Shown here: positions 6,282 through 11,792 of the stretch, in pieces
Position numbering within the stretch: position 1 is the stretch's first letter
Layout: the number at the start of each line of letters is the position of its first letter
DNA from: DATLSM01 sp049585815
GTDB lineage: Bacteria > Actinomycetota > Thermoleophilia > Solirubrobacterales > 70-9
Length of the DNA stretch: 14,315 bases
Assembly: GCA_049585815.1 (NCBI GenBank)
Contig: JBAVAR010000071.1
Span: forward strand, 1 to 14,315
Direction: 5' to 3'
Position numbers and translations under genes: made by a program
Notes under the pieces: model-generated
Database searches by the model: none
What the model saw: the letters and a program-made list of their open reading frames with translations, nothing else
Told to the model about the DNA's origin: nothing

Positions 6282-6850
6282 TCAGTCCGTCTCCACAAAG
6301 CACTCCGGCAGTACCTCGACCTCTTCGACGGTTCGCGTCGTCGTCTTCACGCCGAGCTGATGCTCCTTCAGAAGGTCGCATAGCCGCTCCCCGTCAATCA
6401 GGTCGATCGGTGGCGCGCCGTCCCGGGTGGCCTCCCTCTTCGCTTCGGCTGTGTAGGTCCCGGTCGTGATCAGCAATGTCCCCCCGACCCGCCATCGCCC
6501 CCCCGGATAGACGCCGACCCCATCGATGCCTCCGTCGCCGCTTCGGCCGGTGACAGTCGTATTGATGAAGCCTGTCCACGCAGCAGGCGCTGTGCAAGCT
6601 GCTCGAAGCCCGCCGGTGACATCTCGAGCATCAGCGAGAGCAGCTCTTCTCGCCAACCTTCGGTCTGAGCATCTCCGTCGTCGGGGTGGAGCTCGGCACC
6701 AGCTGCCGTCGCCGCCTCGCGCTTATCGCGCCGTTTCGTCTGACGCGCGGTCCTGAACTCGCGCAATAACGGCTCGATCTCAGTCTCCGACAGTTCGCGA
6801 TCGAGCGGCGTCGTTTCCCAGACCGCCCTCGAAGTGTTCGCGAGTGCCCG
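6282..6850 (-). pseudogene. mrr: Mrr-type restriction endonuclease, frameshifted and missing its catalytic core
   Basis: Remnant of a modification-dependent type IV restriction enzyme. Three frames must be joined to read it. The first (6850 to about 6590) carries the end of the N-terminal winged-helix domain (SRAVWETTPLDRELSE) and EMSPAGFEQLAQRLLR. After an apparent 1-nt deletion the second gives GFINTTVTGRSGDGGIDGVG. The third contributes GAMAGRGD, then the second frame resumes with LLITTGTYTAEAKREATRDG and runs to TGA at 6282. Mrr normally has about 30 residues with the catalytic Q-x-K motif between GVGVY and the AM-GRGD motif; these are absent. The first ~100 residues are also lost. The enzyme cannot be active. 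Confidence 0.8.
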
Positions 6851-7127
6851 GGGGGGAATTCCCCCGCCCCGACCCTTAAAAGCAGACACGCCCCTTGCCG
6901 TGAGGCTACTTGAGAAGCACCCGATGTCCCGAGAGAGAGGTCCGTATCGCTCGCCGTCCCCTGGACGCGGCCACTCTTCATGCCTCTTGCCGATGCCCCA
7001 ATCCGGAATTCGCCTTGCCGCAGTCGCTCCGCCTCGCCTCATGGGCGTGTCGGCATTTCGCACTCGGCCAGACTTCCCGTGCTACCGAGTGCTGTCCGCC
7101 TCAGTCTCGACCAGGCAGAATTGCGGC
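6851..7127. other. Gap between mrr remnant and cupin gene
   Basis: No gene supported. It begins with a 14-bp perfect palindrome (GGGGGAATTCCCCC, 6852-6865) inside a longer G/C run, exactly where mrr homology stops, which may mark the rearrangement junction. The rest should contain the promoter of the plus-strand cupin gene, but I cannot point to a convincing -35/-10 pair. Confidence 0.4.
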
Positions 7128-7493
7128 ATGGCCAGGAGCGAGCTACCACGTCGCGTCGAGAAGCCCTGGGGCCACGAGCTCTGGTTCGCCCATACCGATC
7201 GCTACGCCGGCAAGCTCCTCCACGTCACTGCCGGACAACAACTCTCTGTTCAGTACCACGAGCGCAAGGCGGAGACCTCCTACCTGCTCTCGGGCCGGGT
7301 GCGCGTCCTCCAGGGTCCCGACCTTGACCGGCTGGCACCGCGAGAGATCGGCCCCGGCGAGGTCTGGAGCAACGAGCCCGGAGTCATCCATGCGCTTGAG
7401 GCGCTGGAGGACTCAGTCGTGTTGGAGGTCTCGACCCCCGAGCTCGACGACGTCGTGCGGTTGCTCGACCGCTACGGCAGAGCCGGGACCTGA
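7128..7493 (+). CDS. Single-domain cupin, phosphomannose-isomerase-like
   Basis: 121-aa protein with one conserved beta barrel. Cupin motif 1 is around 41-60: VQYHERKAETSYLLSGRVRV, with metal ligands His44 and Glu49. Motif 2 is GPGEVWSNEPGVIHAL with His88. The front (VEKPWGHELWFAHTDRYAGK) is typical of the C-terminal sugar-phosphate isomerase domain of mannose-6-phosphate isomerase/GMP proteins and their stand-alone relatives. Sugar-phosphate binding is therefore plausible but the substrate is unknown. ATG 7128 directly precedes the family start; the frame stays open upstream, but that part lacks homology and overlaps the gap region. No clear Shine-Dalgarno sequence. It stands alone. Confidence 0.82.
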   Translation: MARSELPRRVEKPWGHELWFAHTDRYAGKLLHVTAGQQLSVQYHERKAETSYLLSGRVRVLQGPDLDRLAPREIGPGEVWSNEPGVIHALEALEDSVVLEVSTPELDDVVRLLDRYGRAGT

Positions 7494-7725
7494 CCGTGCC
7501 TTGGCCCTGACCAAGCGACCGCGCATCTCGATACCCCAGCACCTTCATCAAGGCCGATCGAGAAATGCGCCCATATGGCTGCTTGTGTCGACCAGCCGGT
7601 GGCTCACGTGATGCTCACATGCAAGAGGGGGAAGCCGTAGTAGAGCACCCCCAGCTGTCGAACTCCGCTAGGCAAAACCCGATCAGCGCCAGACGGGCGT
7701 CCCGCCGGCCTGCTGCAAGTGGGTA

Positions 7726-7765
7726 CTGACCGCGGGCGCCGTGCTATGCAGGCGCGGACGGTCAG
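7726..7765 (-). terminator. Long hairpin between convergent cupin and acetyltransferase genes
   Basis: Arms 7726-7740 and 7751-7765 pair through 7 bp (CTGACCG/CGGTCAG), a 3x3 internal mismatch and 5 bp (GCGCC/GGCGC), with a 10-nt loop. It lies 15 bp beyond the acetyltransferase stop and 230 bp beyond the cupin stop. There is no T-run on either strand, so it would be an actinobacterial-type terminator without U-tract, if it is one. Confidence 0.4.
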
Positions 7766-7779
7766 CATCTCGTAGCTAT

Positions 7780-8301
7780 TCAGATGAGATCGGTCGTCAG
7801 GTCGCGCTGCATCAGCAGGGTGTCGATCCAACGCCCATGCTTGTAACCAACGCCAGTGAGCCGACCGACGTCAGTGAAGCCGAAGGCCCGATGCAAGGCA
7901 GTCGATGCGCTGTCCCCGGTGTCAGCAATGACAGCGATCACCTGCCGGCCGTTGGCTTTCGCGCACCACGGCAGCAAGGCCCCTAGCAGCGCGCTCCCAA
8001 TCCTCTGGCCTATCCAGTCCGGCCTCAGGTAGACCGTGTTCTCCAGCGTGTGGCAGTAGGCCGGCTTGGATCGCCACGGACAGGCGTAGGCATACCCGAC
8101 CACTTCCTCGCGAGCCTCGGCGACCAGGAAGGGCAACTCCTGCTTGGTCAAATCATCGAGCCGCTGCTGCCACTGTGCCACCGTCGGGGGAGTCTCCTCA
8201 AACGTAATCAGCGTATTGATGACGTAGTGGGAGAAGATCTCGGCCACAGCGTCCAGGTCATCCTGTGCGGTCGCCCTGACGACGGTTTCCTCCGGCCTCA
8301 T
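7780..8301 (-). CDS. GNAT N-acetyltransferase, phosphinothricin acetyltransferase (Pat/Bar)-like
   Basis: 173-aa acetyl-CoA-dependent acetyltransferase of the Pat/Bar/MddA subgroup, which acetylate phosphinothricin, methionine sulfoximine/sulfone or related amino acids. The start VRATAQDDLDAVAEIFSHYV and the ITFEE segment fit the subgroup. TLENTVYL holds the conserved Glu (Glu87), and QRIGSALL (99-106) is the acetyl-CoA pyrophosphate loop Q/R-x-x-G-x-G/A. GDSASTALHRAFGFTDVG is the usual C-terminal motif. ATG 8301 has AAAGGAAAGGTGA upstream, a good Shine-Dalgarno sequence. It is divergent from the XRE-cupin regulator 49 bp away and probably controlled by it. The true substrate cannot be read from sequence. 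Confidence 0.88.
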   Translation of the reverse strand: MRPEETVVRATAQDDLDAVAEIFSHYVINTLITFEETPPTVAQWQQRLDDLTKQELPFLVAEAREEVVGYAYACPWRSKPAYCHTLENTVYLRPDWIGQRIGSALLGALLPWCAKANGRQVIAVIADTGDSASTALHRAFGFTDVGRLTGVGYKHGRWIDTLLMQRDLTTDLI

Positions 8302-8315
8302 GAGGTCACCTTTCC

Positions 8316-8351
8316 TTTCTCTATAGCGAACTTTTTGATATCATAGAGAAA
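8316..8351 (+). promoter_or_regulatory. Shared operator and divergent promoters of acetyltransferase and XRE-cupin regulator
   Basis: TTTCTCTAT (8316-8324) and ATAGAGAAA (8343-8351) are a perfect 9-bp inverted repeat with centres 27 bp apart. The repeat is AT-rich within GC-rich DNA. The plus-strand extended -10 TGATATCAT (hexamer 8339-8344) ends six bases before the regulator ATG, predicting a leaderless transcript. On the other strand TATGAT (8340-8345) could be the acetyltransferase -10. Both boxes overlap the right half-site, so one bound regulator could repress both genes. Confidence 0.6.
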
Positions 8352-8944
8352 TGAACCTGACAGAGCTTGGTGGCCGCGTCGAGGCTCTCCGCCATCAGCG
8401 CGGGCTGACCCTGAATGCGCTCGCCGAGGCGGCCTCCGTCAGCATCAGCATGCTCTCGTCGGTGGAGCATGGCCAGAAGGCACCGACCATTGTGGTGCTG
8501 GACCGCATCGCCGACGGTCTCGGTGTTCCGCTCACTGAGCTAATCGCTTTACCCGGCGAGAATCGGGTCATCGTGCGCCGCGCCGTCGACCAAGACGTCC
8601 TTGACGAACTTGGCGGATGGCAGCGAACGATTCTTTCGCCGGTTGTCCCCGGCGTGAATTTCGAGTGGATCCGCTCCACCCTGCCGTCGCACTGCGAGCC
8701 TGAGGAGTTCCCAGGCTACGCCCCTAACTCCCATGAGTACATAGTGGTCGAGGCCGGGACGCTGCGGCTCACGATAGGCGATGACGTCTTCGACCTCGAC
8801 TCGGGAGACTCGATCTACTTCGCCGCCGACGTCATCCATCGGTACGCCAATACGACCTCCGATCCGTGCGCGTACTACGTCGCCGCTCTCATCATGCGCC
8901 CCCGCGGAGGCCGCCGTGCCGACAGAGTGCAAGGGGCGATTTAA
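8351..8944 (+). CDS. XRE-family regulator with C-terminal cupin domain
   Basis: 197-aa one-component transcription factor. Residues 8-66 form a Cro/C1-type helix-turn-helix (RVEALRHQRGLTLNALAEAA, SISMLSSVEHGQKAPTI, ADGLGVPLTELI). Residues 105-183 form a cupin sensor: EEFPGYAPNSHEYIVVEAGT, the strand LRLTIGDDVFDLDSGDSIYF, then DVIHRYANT with His163. The architecture is that of PuuR/SutR-like regulators that sense small molecules such as amino acids or amines. ATG 8351 overlaps the operator half-site and lacks a Shine-Dalgarno sequence, as expected for a leaderless, autoregulated gene. Divergent from a Pat-like acetyltransferase, the likely target. The next (broken) gene starts 8 bp after its stop. 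Confidence 0.87.
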   Translation: MNLTELGGRVEALRHQRGLTLNALAEAASVSISMLSSVEHGQKAPTIVVLDRIADGLGVPLTELIALPGENRVIVRRAVDQDVLDELGGWQRTILSPVVPGVNFEWIRSTLPSHCEPEEFPGYAPNSHEYIVVEAGTLRLTIGDDVFDLDSGDSIYFAADVIHRYANTTSDPCAYYVAALIMRPRGGRRADRVQGAI

Positions 8945-8952
8945 AGTTTGCG

Positions 8953-9173
8953 ATGCCCACACAATCCTCGCCGAGCCGTTTGGCCCAAGCCGCTGATGCG
9001 GCTCGTGCCGCGGAAGCGCGCCGCGATGAGAGCGCTGCCGGCGAGGCCAGGCCTGGCGCCGCTATCGCCTCATCCGAGACGGCGGCCGCGACCCCGAAGA
9101 CCTCTTGGCTGAAGGGATCGCGCTGAGTAACCAGGCGCTTGCATTGGCACCGCCCAGCCGCACTCAGCGGTGA
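8953..9173 (+). pseudogene. Frameshifted small helical protein paired with nucleotidyltransferase
   Basis: From ATG 8953 one frame gives an Ala-rich helix (PSRLAQAADAARAAEARRDE) up to about base 9050. The coding pattern then continues in another frame as WRRYRLIRDGGRDPEDLLAE, then GIALSNQALAL, ending at TGA 9171-9173. Joined, they make a plausible ~73-aa helical protein, so one frameshift near 9045-9054 has broken it. The stop overlaps the GTG of the following nucleotidyltransferase, showing that the two formed one unit. I do not recognise the family; by position it may be the partner of the nucleotidyltransferase in a two-gene addiction or defence module (inference). Confidence 0.5.
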
Positions 9174-9316
9174 GTGGTTTCGGCCGGATCATCGAGGACC
9201 TCAACCGCAACGGCGTCGGCTACGTGTTGGTCGGCGGAATCGCCCTGATCCGCCACGGAGTCGTGCGTACTACCGAGCTCAAATCCATCACGAATGCCGG
9301 CGCCTCGCGCGCATGA
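9170..9316 (+). pseudogene. 5' fragment of a nucleotidyltransferase (AbiEii/MNT-like)
   Basis: The GTG at 9170 overlaps the previous stop and encodes IIEDLNRNGVGYVLVGGIAL followed by IRHGVVRTTE. This is the beginning of a pol-beta-type nucleotidyltransferase with the GG-x-A loop (VGGIAL). In intact relatives an acidic D-x-D strand would follow 'R.T.D'; here, after RTTE, the sequence changes and the frame stops at 9316. The catalytic aspartates are missing, so it is inactive. Frames downstream to about 9420 (for example RLRAARDQFDRRRLAIWLAA) look like tails of other lost coding sequence. Confidence 0.6.
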
Positions 9317-9483
9317 CCCCGACGAGCGGCTTCGTGCCGCGCGCGATCAGTTCGACCGCCGCCGCCTCGCGATCTGGCTGGCCGCTATCCGGAGGAGGGC
9401 CTCCTGGTTAACGGCAAGTACAGGTGGAGCGCTCTCAGTGTCGTGATTTGCTTTAGCTGGAGGCAGCCCAGAGGCAGAAGTGC
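9317..9483 (+). other. Coding debris between the nucleotidyltransferase remnant and module 2
   Basis: GC-rich frames such as DERLRAARDQFDRRRLAIW have coding flavour but no start, no stop in a sensible place and no recognisable family. It is probably the scrambled 3' part of the nucleotidyltransferase or another gene. The end (9430-9483) carries the upstream part of the vapBC module 2 promoter. Confidence 0.35.
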
Positions 9484-9508
9484 TTGATGCCAATCCTGCT
9501 AGCATCAA
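9484..9508 (+). promoter_or_regulatory. vapBC module 2 promoter and operator
   Basis: TTGATGC (9484-9490) and GCATCAA (9502-9508) are a perfect 7-bp inverted repeat with an 11-nt spacer. The extended -10 TGCTAGCAT (hexamer 9500-9505) overlaps the right arm, and ATG 9514 follows eight bases later, so the transcript would be leaderless or nearly so. No ribosome binding site is visible, and no -35 hexamer is obvious. Repression by a ribbon-helix-helix VapB dimer is expected from the family; binding here is inferred. Confidence 0.55.
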
Positions 9509-9513
9509 ACATC

Positions 9514-9747
9514 ATGACACGAACAACGCTCAACCTCGACCCCTCGGTGATGCGCGAGCTGCGCAGCCGCAGCAAGCGTGAGCACAAGTCGATCGGCGAG
9601 CTCGCCTCCCAGTTACTTGCCCGCGAGCTGCGCCGCCAGACAGAGCCCGACGGGGCCCGTTCCTTCGCCTGGGTGAGCCGCGACCTCGGCAAGCCGGCTG
9701 TGGATCTCGAGGACACCGACGCACTGAATGCATTGCTTGAGCAATGA
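9514..9747 (+). CDS. vapB: Ribbon-helix-helix antitoxin, VapB type (module 2)
   Basis: 77-aa antitoxin. Residues 3-9 (RTTLNLD) form the DNA-contacting ribbon strand, and PSVMRELRSRSKREHKSIGE plus LASQLLARELRR the two helices of a CopG/Arc ribbon-helix-helix domain. The tail (FAWVSRDLGKPAVDLEDTDA) is the usual toxin-binding segment. ATG 9514 is chosen because the domain begins directly after it; TTG 9484 and ATG 9487 would run through the operator. The stop overlaps the toxin ATG by 4 bp. The sequence is unrelated to module 1 VapB, so the two modules should not be duplicates of one another. Confidence 0.87.
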   Translation: MTRTTLNLDPSVMRELRSRSKREHKSIGELASQLLARELRRQTEPDGARSFAWVSRDLGKPAVDLEDTDALNALLEQ

Positions 9748-10187
9748 GCGCCACCGTCGATGCCAACGTCCTGGTCTATGCCTCCAATCAGGCCGAGCCC
9801 GTCCACGGGCCCGCCCGGGCGCTGGTGGAGCGCCTGGCGGCCGGTCCGGAGATCGTCTGCCTCTTCTGGCCGACGATCATGGGCTACATGCGGATCGTCA
9901 CCCACCCCTCGGTTCTCCCCCGGCCCCTCAGTCCCGCCGAGGCGATTGCAAACCTCAGCGCCCTGATGGCGGCGCCCCACGTTCGCACGCCCGGCGAGGA
10001 AAATGGGTTTTGGGATCTCTTCCTCGCCACCCGCAACGACGCCGACCGCGGCAACGACGTGCCCGACGGGCATCTCGCCGCGCTGATGCGCCAGCACGGC
10101 GTCGGCACGATCTACACCCGCGACCGCGATTTCAGGCGCTTTGACGGCATCCTCGCCGAGGACCCTTTCGCCGAGCATCCGGGGTAG
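9744..10187 (+). CDS. vapC: VapC-type PIN-domain RNase toxin (module 2)
   Basis: 147-aa PIN-domain toxin. The start SATVDANVLVYASNQ contains Asp6; NDVPDGHLAALMRQHGVGTI carries the third acidic residue (Asp108); and YTRDRDFRRF gives Asp127/Asp129. The segment CLFWPTIMGYMRIVTHPSV is typical of the Mtu-type PIN subgroup, where the second acidic position is often replaced, as here by a Gly. It would be a Mg2+-dependent RNase neutralised by the upstream ribbon-helix-helix antitoxin, with which it overlaps at ATGA. The frame is complete and the length normal, so it is probably functional. RNA target unknown. Confidence 0.9.
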   Translation: MSATVDANVLVYASNQAEPVHGPARALVERLAAGPEIVCLFWPTIMGYMRIVTHPSVLPRPLSPAEAIANLSALMAAPHVRTPGEENGFWDLFLATRNDADRGNDVPDGHLAALMRQHGVGTIYTRDRDFRRFDGILAEDPFAEHPG

Positions 10188-10448
10188 CCGGTCGCTCTCG
10201 CTGTGACCTCACAAATCTCGAAATCGCCCACCGCGATCTCCCGATCGTCAGCCACACGCCCGATGCTTGGGGTAATGAGGTGAGGCCGGGTCAGGCCATC
10301 GGTGGGCCGATCTACGACACCTCACCGTCCTAGCCGTGTTGCCACTTACCCTCAAACCCTCCGGTCACCGGGGAGCCAGGGGGCCAGAGAGGAACAAGCT
10401 CAAGCTGAATGATCCGCACCCCGCCAAGGGAGCGCGACCCCACTCCAG
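10188..10448. other. Convergent intergenic region with nested hairpins
   Basis: No gene supported between the VapC stop and the SnoaL-like stop. It holds GGTGAGG (10279-10285) pairing with CCTCACC (10320-10326), enclosing a tight hairpin ATCGG-TGGG-CCGAT (10298-10311) and a GGCC/GGCC pair. The two genes converge here, so a bidirectional terminator or a small structured RNA are both possible; there is no T-run. Confidence 0.4.
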
Positions 10449-10877
10449 TTAAGTGATTACATCCTCACCTTTGGCGAGGTACTCATCGAGGCCCCCTAGC
10501 CTCTGCGTGTCCTCGTATACCTCATACTCGCGCAGCAATCCCCACGCCATTCGGCCCCAGATGACGTAACGGTTGGAGTAGACGCGCTCTCCCTTCGGGG
10601 TGTCAAGGTGATCGGTACTTCGCAGGCAGATCGTCATGTCCCAGGGCGGCCCCTGAACTACCACCTGTTCCGGTTGATGCCGGAGCCCTGTTGTGATCAT
10701 TCGGTTGAGCCAGCGCTCGACCTCATTCTTGCTGTGGAGATCGGCGGTCCATGAGCTCTCACCTGGAAATCGGAAATGGACGTCCTTTGCATCGAGTCGC
10801 AGCAGCGGGCCCGGATCGCCGGCGTTGAGGCGGTCATAGGCGTGAGAAAGGATGCGCTTAGCCAGCCAGGAAAACAT
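10449..10877 (-). CDS. SnoaL/NTF2-like protein
   Basis: 142-aa protein that fits the SnoaL-like NTF2 fold: an N-terminal helix (LAKRILSHAYDRLNAGDPGP), a strand (AKDVHFRFPG), an amphipathic helix (SKNEVERWLNRMI), and a run of strands ending in YVIWGRMAWGLLREYEVYED. The motif for residence time and damage (DP--LL-L-A-DV-F-FPG) is common in members annotated only as nuclear transport factor 2 family. Such proteins may be isomerases, hydrolases or ligand binders; I cannot assign a reaction. ATG 10877 has a strong Shine-Dalgarno sequence (AAGGAGG, seven bases upstream). Divergent from a TetR regulator 81 bp away, its likely repressor. Confidence 0.72.
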   Translation of the reverse strand: MFSWLAKRILSHAYDRLNAGDPGPLLRLDAKDVHFRFPGESSWTADLHSKNEVERWLNRMITTGLRHQPEQVVVQGPPWDMTICLRSTDHLDTPKGERVYSNRYVIWGRMAWGLLREYEVYEDTQRLGGLDEYLAKGEDVIT

Positions 10878-10889
10878 GGAGGGCCCTCC
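10878..10889 (-). promoter_or_regulatory. Palindrome containing the SnoaL-like gene's ribosome binding site
   Basis: GGAGGGCCCTCC is a perfect 12-bp palindrome directly abutting the ATG at 10877, and its minus-strand GGAGG is the Shine-Dalgarno sequence. Because it has no loop it is unlikely to fold back on itself fully, but it could reduce translation by pairing between transcripts or serve as a protein site. Confidence 0.4.
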
Positions 10890-10893
10890 TTGA

Positions 10894-10920
10894 TAGATCG
10901 CTCTAGTGGCTCGCAATCTA
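10894..10920. promoter_or_regulatory. Candidate LmrA/YxaF-type TetR operator
   Basis: TAGATCGCTCTA (10894-10905) fits the core tagaNYGgTCTA of the operator described for Bacillus subtilis LmrA/YxaF, except for one lower-stringency base. It is also the left half of a longer inverted repeat, TAGATCGC (10894-10901) against GCAATCTA (10913-10920), with seven of eight positions paired. It lies in the 81 bp between the divergent SnoaL-like and LmrA-type TetR genes, where a repressor could control both. Confidence 0.55.
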
Positions 10921-10958
10921 CCATTGAGATTTCGAACGTGCAGCTGAGAGGAGTCGGG

Positions 10959-11564
10959 GTGGCAAACGACACGAAGGATCGGATCTTGGAGACGAGCGGA
11001 GAGCTCTTCCGCCGCCAGGGCTACATGGGCACTGGCGTTAAGCAGATCGTCGAGGAGGCGGGCGCCCCGTTCGGCTCGCTCTATCACTTCTTCCCAGGGG
11101 GCAAAGAGGAGCTTGGCGCCGAGACGATCCGCCGCTCTGGAGCGCTTTACGGTCTTCTCTTCGTCGCCTTCGTTGGCTCAGACGTCGACCTGCTCACCGG
11201 CGTTGGCGATTTCTTTGCCGGGGCCGCCCAGACCCTGCGCGAGACCGATTACGCCGATGCCTGCCCGATCGCAACGGTCGCCCTCGAGGTGTCGAGCACC
11301 AATGAGGAACTGCGCAGGGCCTGCGCCGACGTGTTCAGCGCCTGGATCGAGGGTGGCACAGAGCGCTTTGCCTTGGAGGGCATTCCCCGCCGGCAGGCCC
11401 GCGTACTTGTGATCCAAATGATTTCAGCGCTGGAGGGCGCTTTCGTCCTCAGCCGTGCGCTGCGAAACACGGAGCCACTGGGTCTGGCTGGCGAGGCGGT
11501 TGTCGGGTCCATTCGCCAGGTCCTTGAGGGAAGTGATGCCACGCCACCTCAACCAGATGGATGA
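10959..11564 (+). CDS. TetR/AcrR regulator, LmrA/YxaF type
   Basis: 201-aa repressor. Residues 4-50 form the TetR DNA-binding domain: TKDRILETSGELFRRQGYMG, VKQIVEEAGAPFGSLYHFFP, then GGKEEL. The C-terminal domain carries the DYADACPIATVALEVSS motif of the LmrA/YxaF-like ligand-binding domain. In B. subtilis these repressors respond to flavonoids or drugs; the ligand here is unknown. The GTG start at 10959 is chosen because AGGAG lies five bases upstream; an in-frame GTG at 10938 would place that site inside the coding region. Divergent from a SnoaL-like gene, with a matching operator between them. Confidence 0.88.
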   Translation: MANDTKDRILETSGELFRRQGYMGTGVKQIVEEAGAPFGSLYHFFPGGKEELGAETIRRSGALYGLLFVAFVGSDVDLLTGVGDFFAGAAQTLRETDYADACPIATVALEVSSTNEELRRACADVFSAWIEGGTERFALEGIPRRQARVLVIQMISALEGAFVLSRALRNTEPLGLAGEAVVGSIRQVLEGSDATPPQPDG

Positions 11565-11792
11565 CGATGGCGCCTCTCGGTCGGCCTGGCGAGCCTTCCT
11601 TGGATGATTTGGTCCTCTCCCAAGTCCAAGCATGATCAGGAGCTGATCCAGGAAGTCGTTTCCCGGCTTGACTGGGGTTGCAGGCCGAGATTCTGAGAAA
11701 CGGGCCGATATCGATCAAGGGTGTCGCTGGTCCAACTCGGAGTGGGGGGGCTGCGAAATCTCGGCCCAGCTGCGGTCTCAACCAAGCAGCGC
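11565..11792. other. Convergent intergenic region flanked by a 10-bp inverted repeat
   Basis: No gene supported between the two regulators' stops. GGCCGAGATT (11683-11692) and AATCTCGGCC (11757-11766) are a perfect 10-bp inverted repeat enclosing 64 bp. The right arm lies 27 bp beyond the tandem TetR stop. It may be a large terminator hairpin, or the ends of a tiny mobile remnant. Confidence 0.45.

Noticed and set aside
7604..7831. 75-codon minus-strand frame between the cupin and acetyltransferase genes
   Set aside because: It overlaps the 3' end of the acetyltransferase gene and a long hairpin, with no motif or ribosome binding site.
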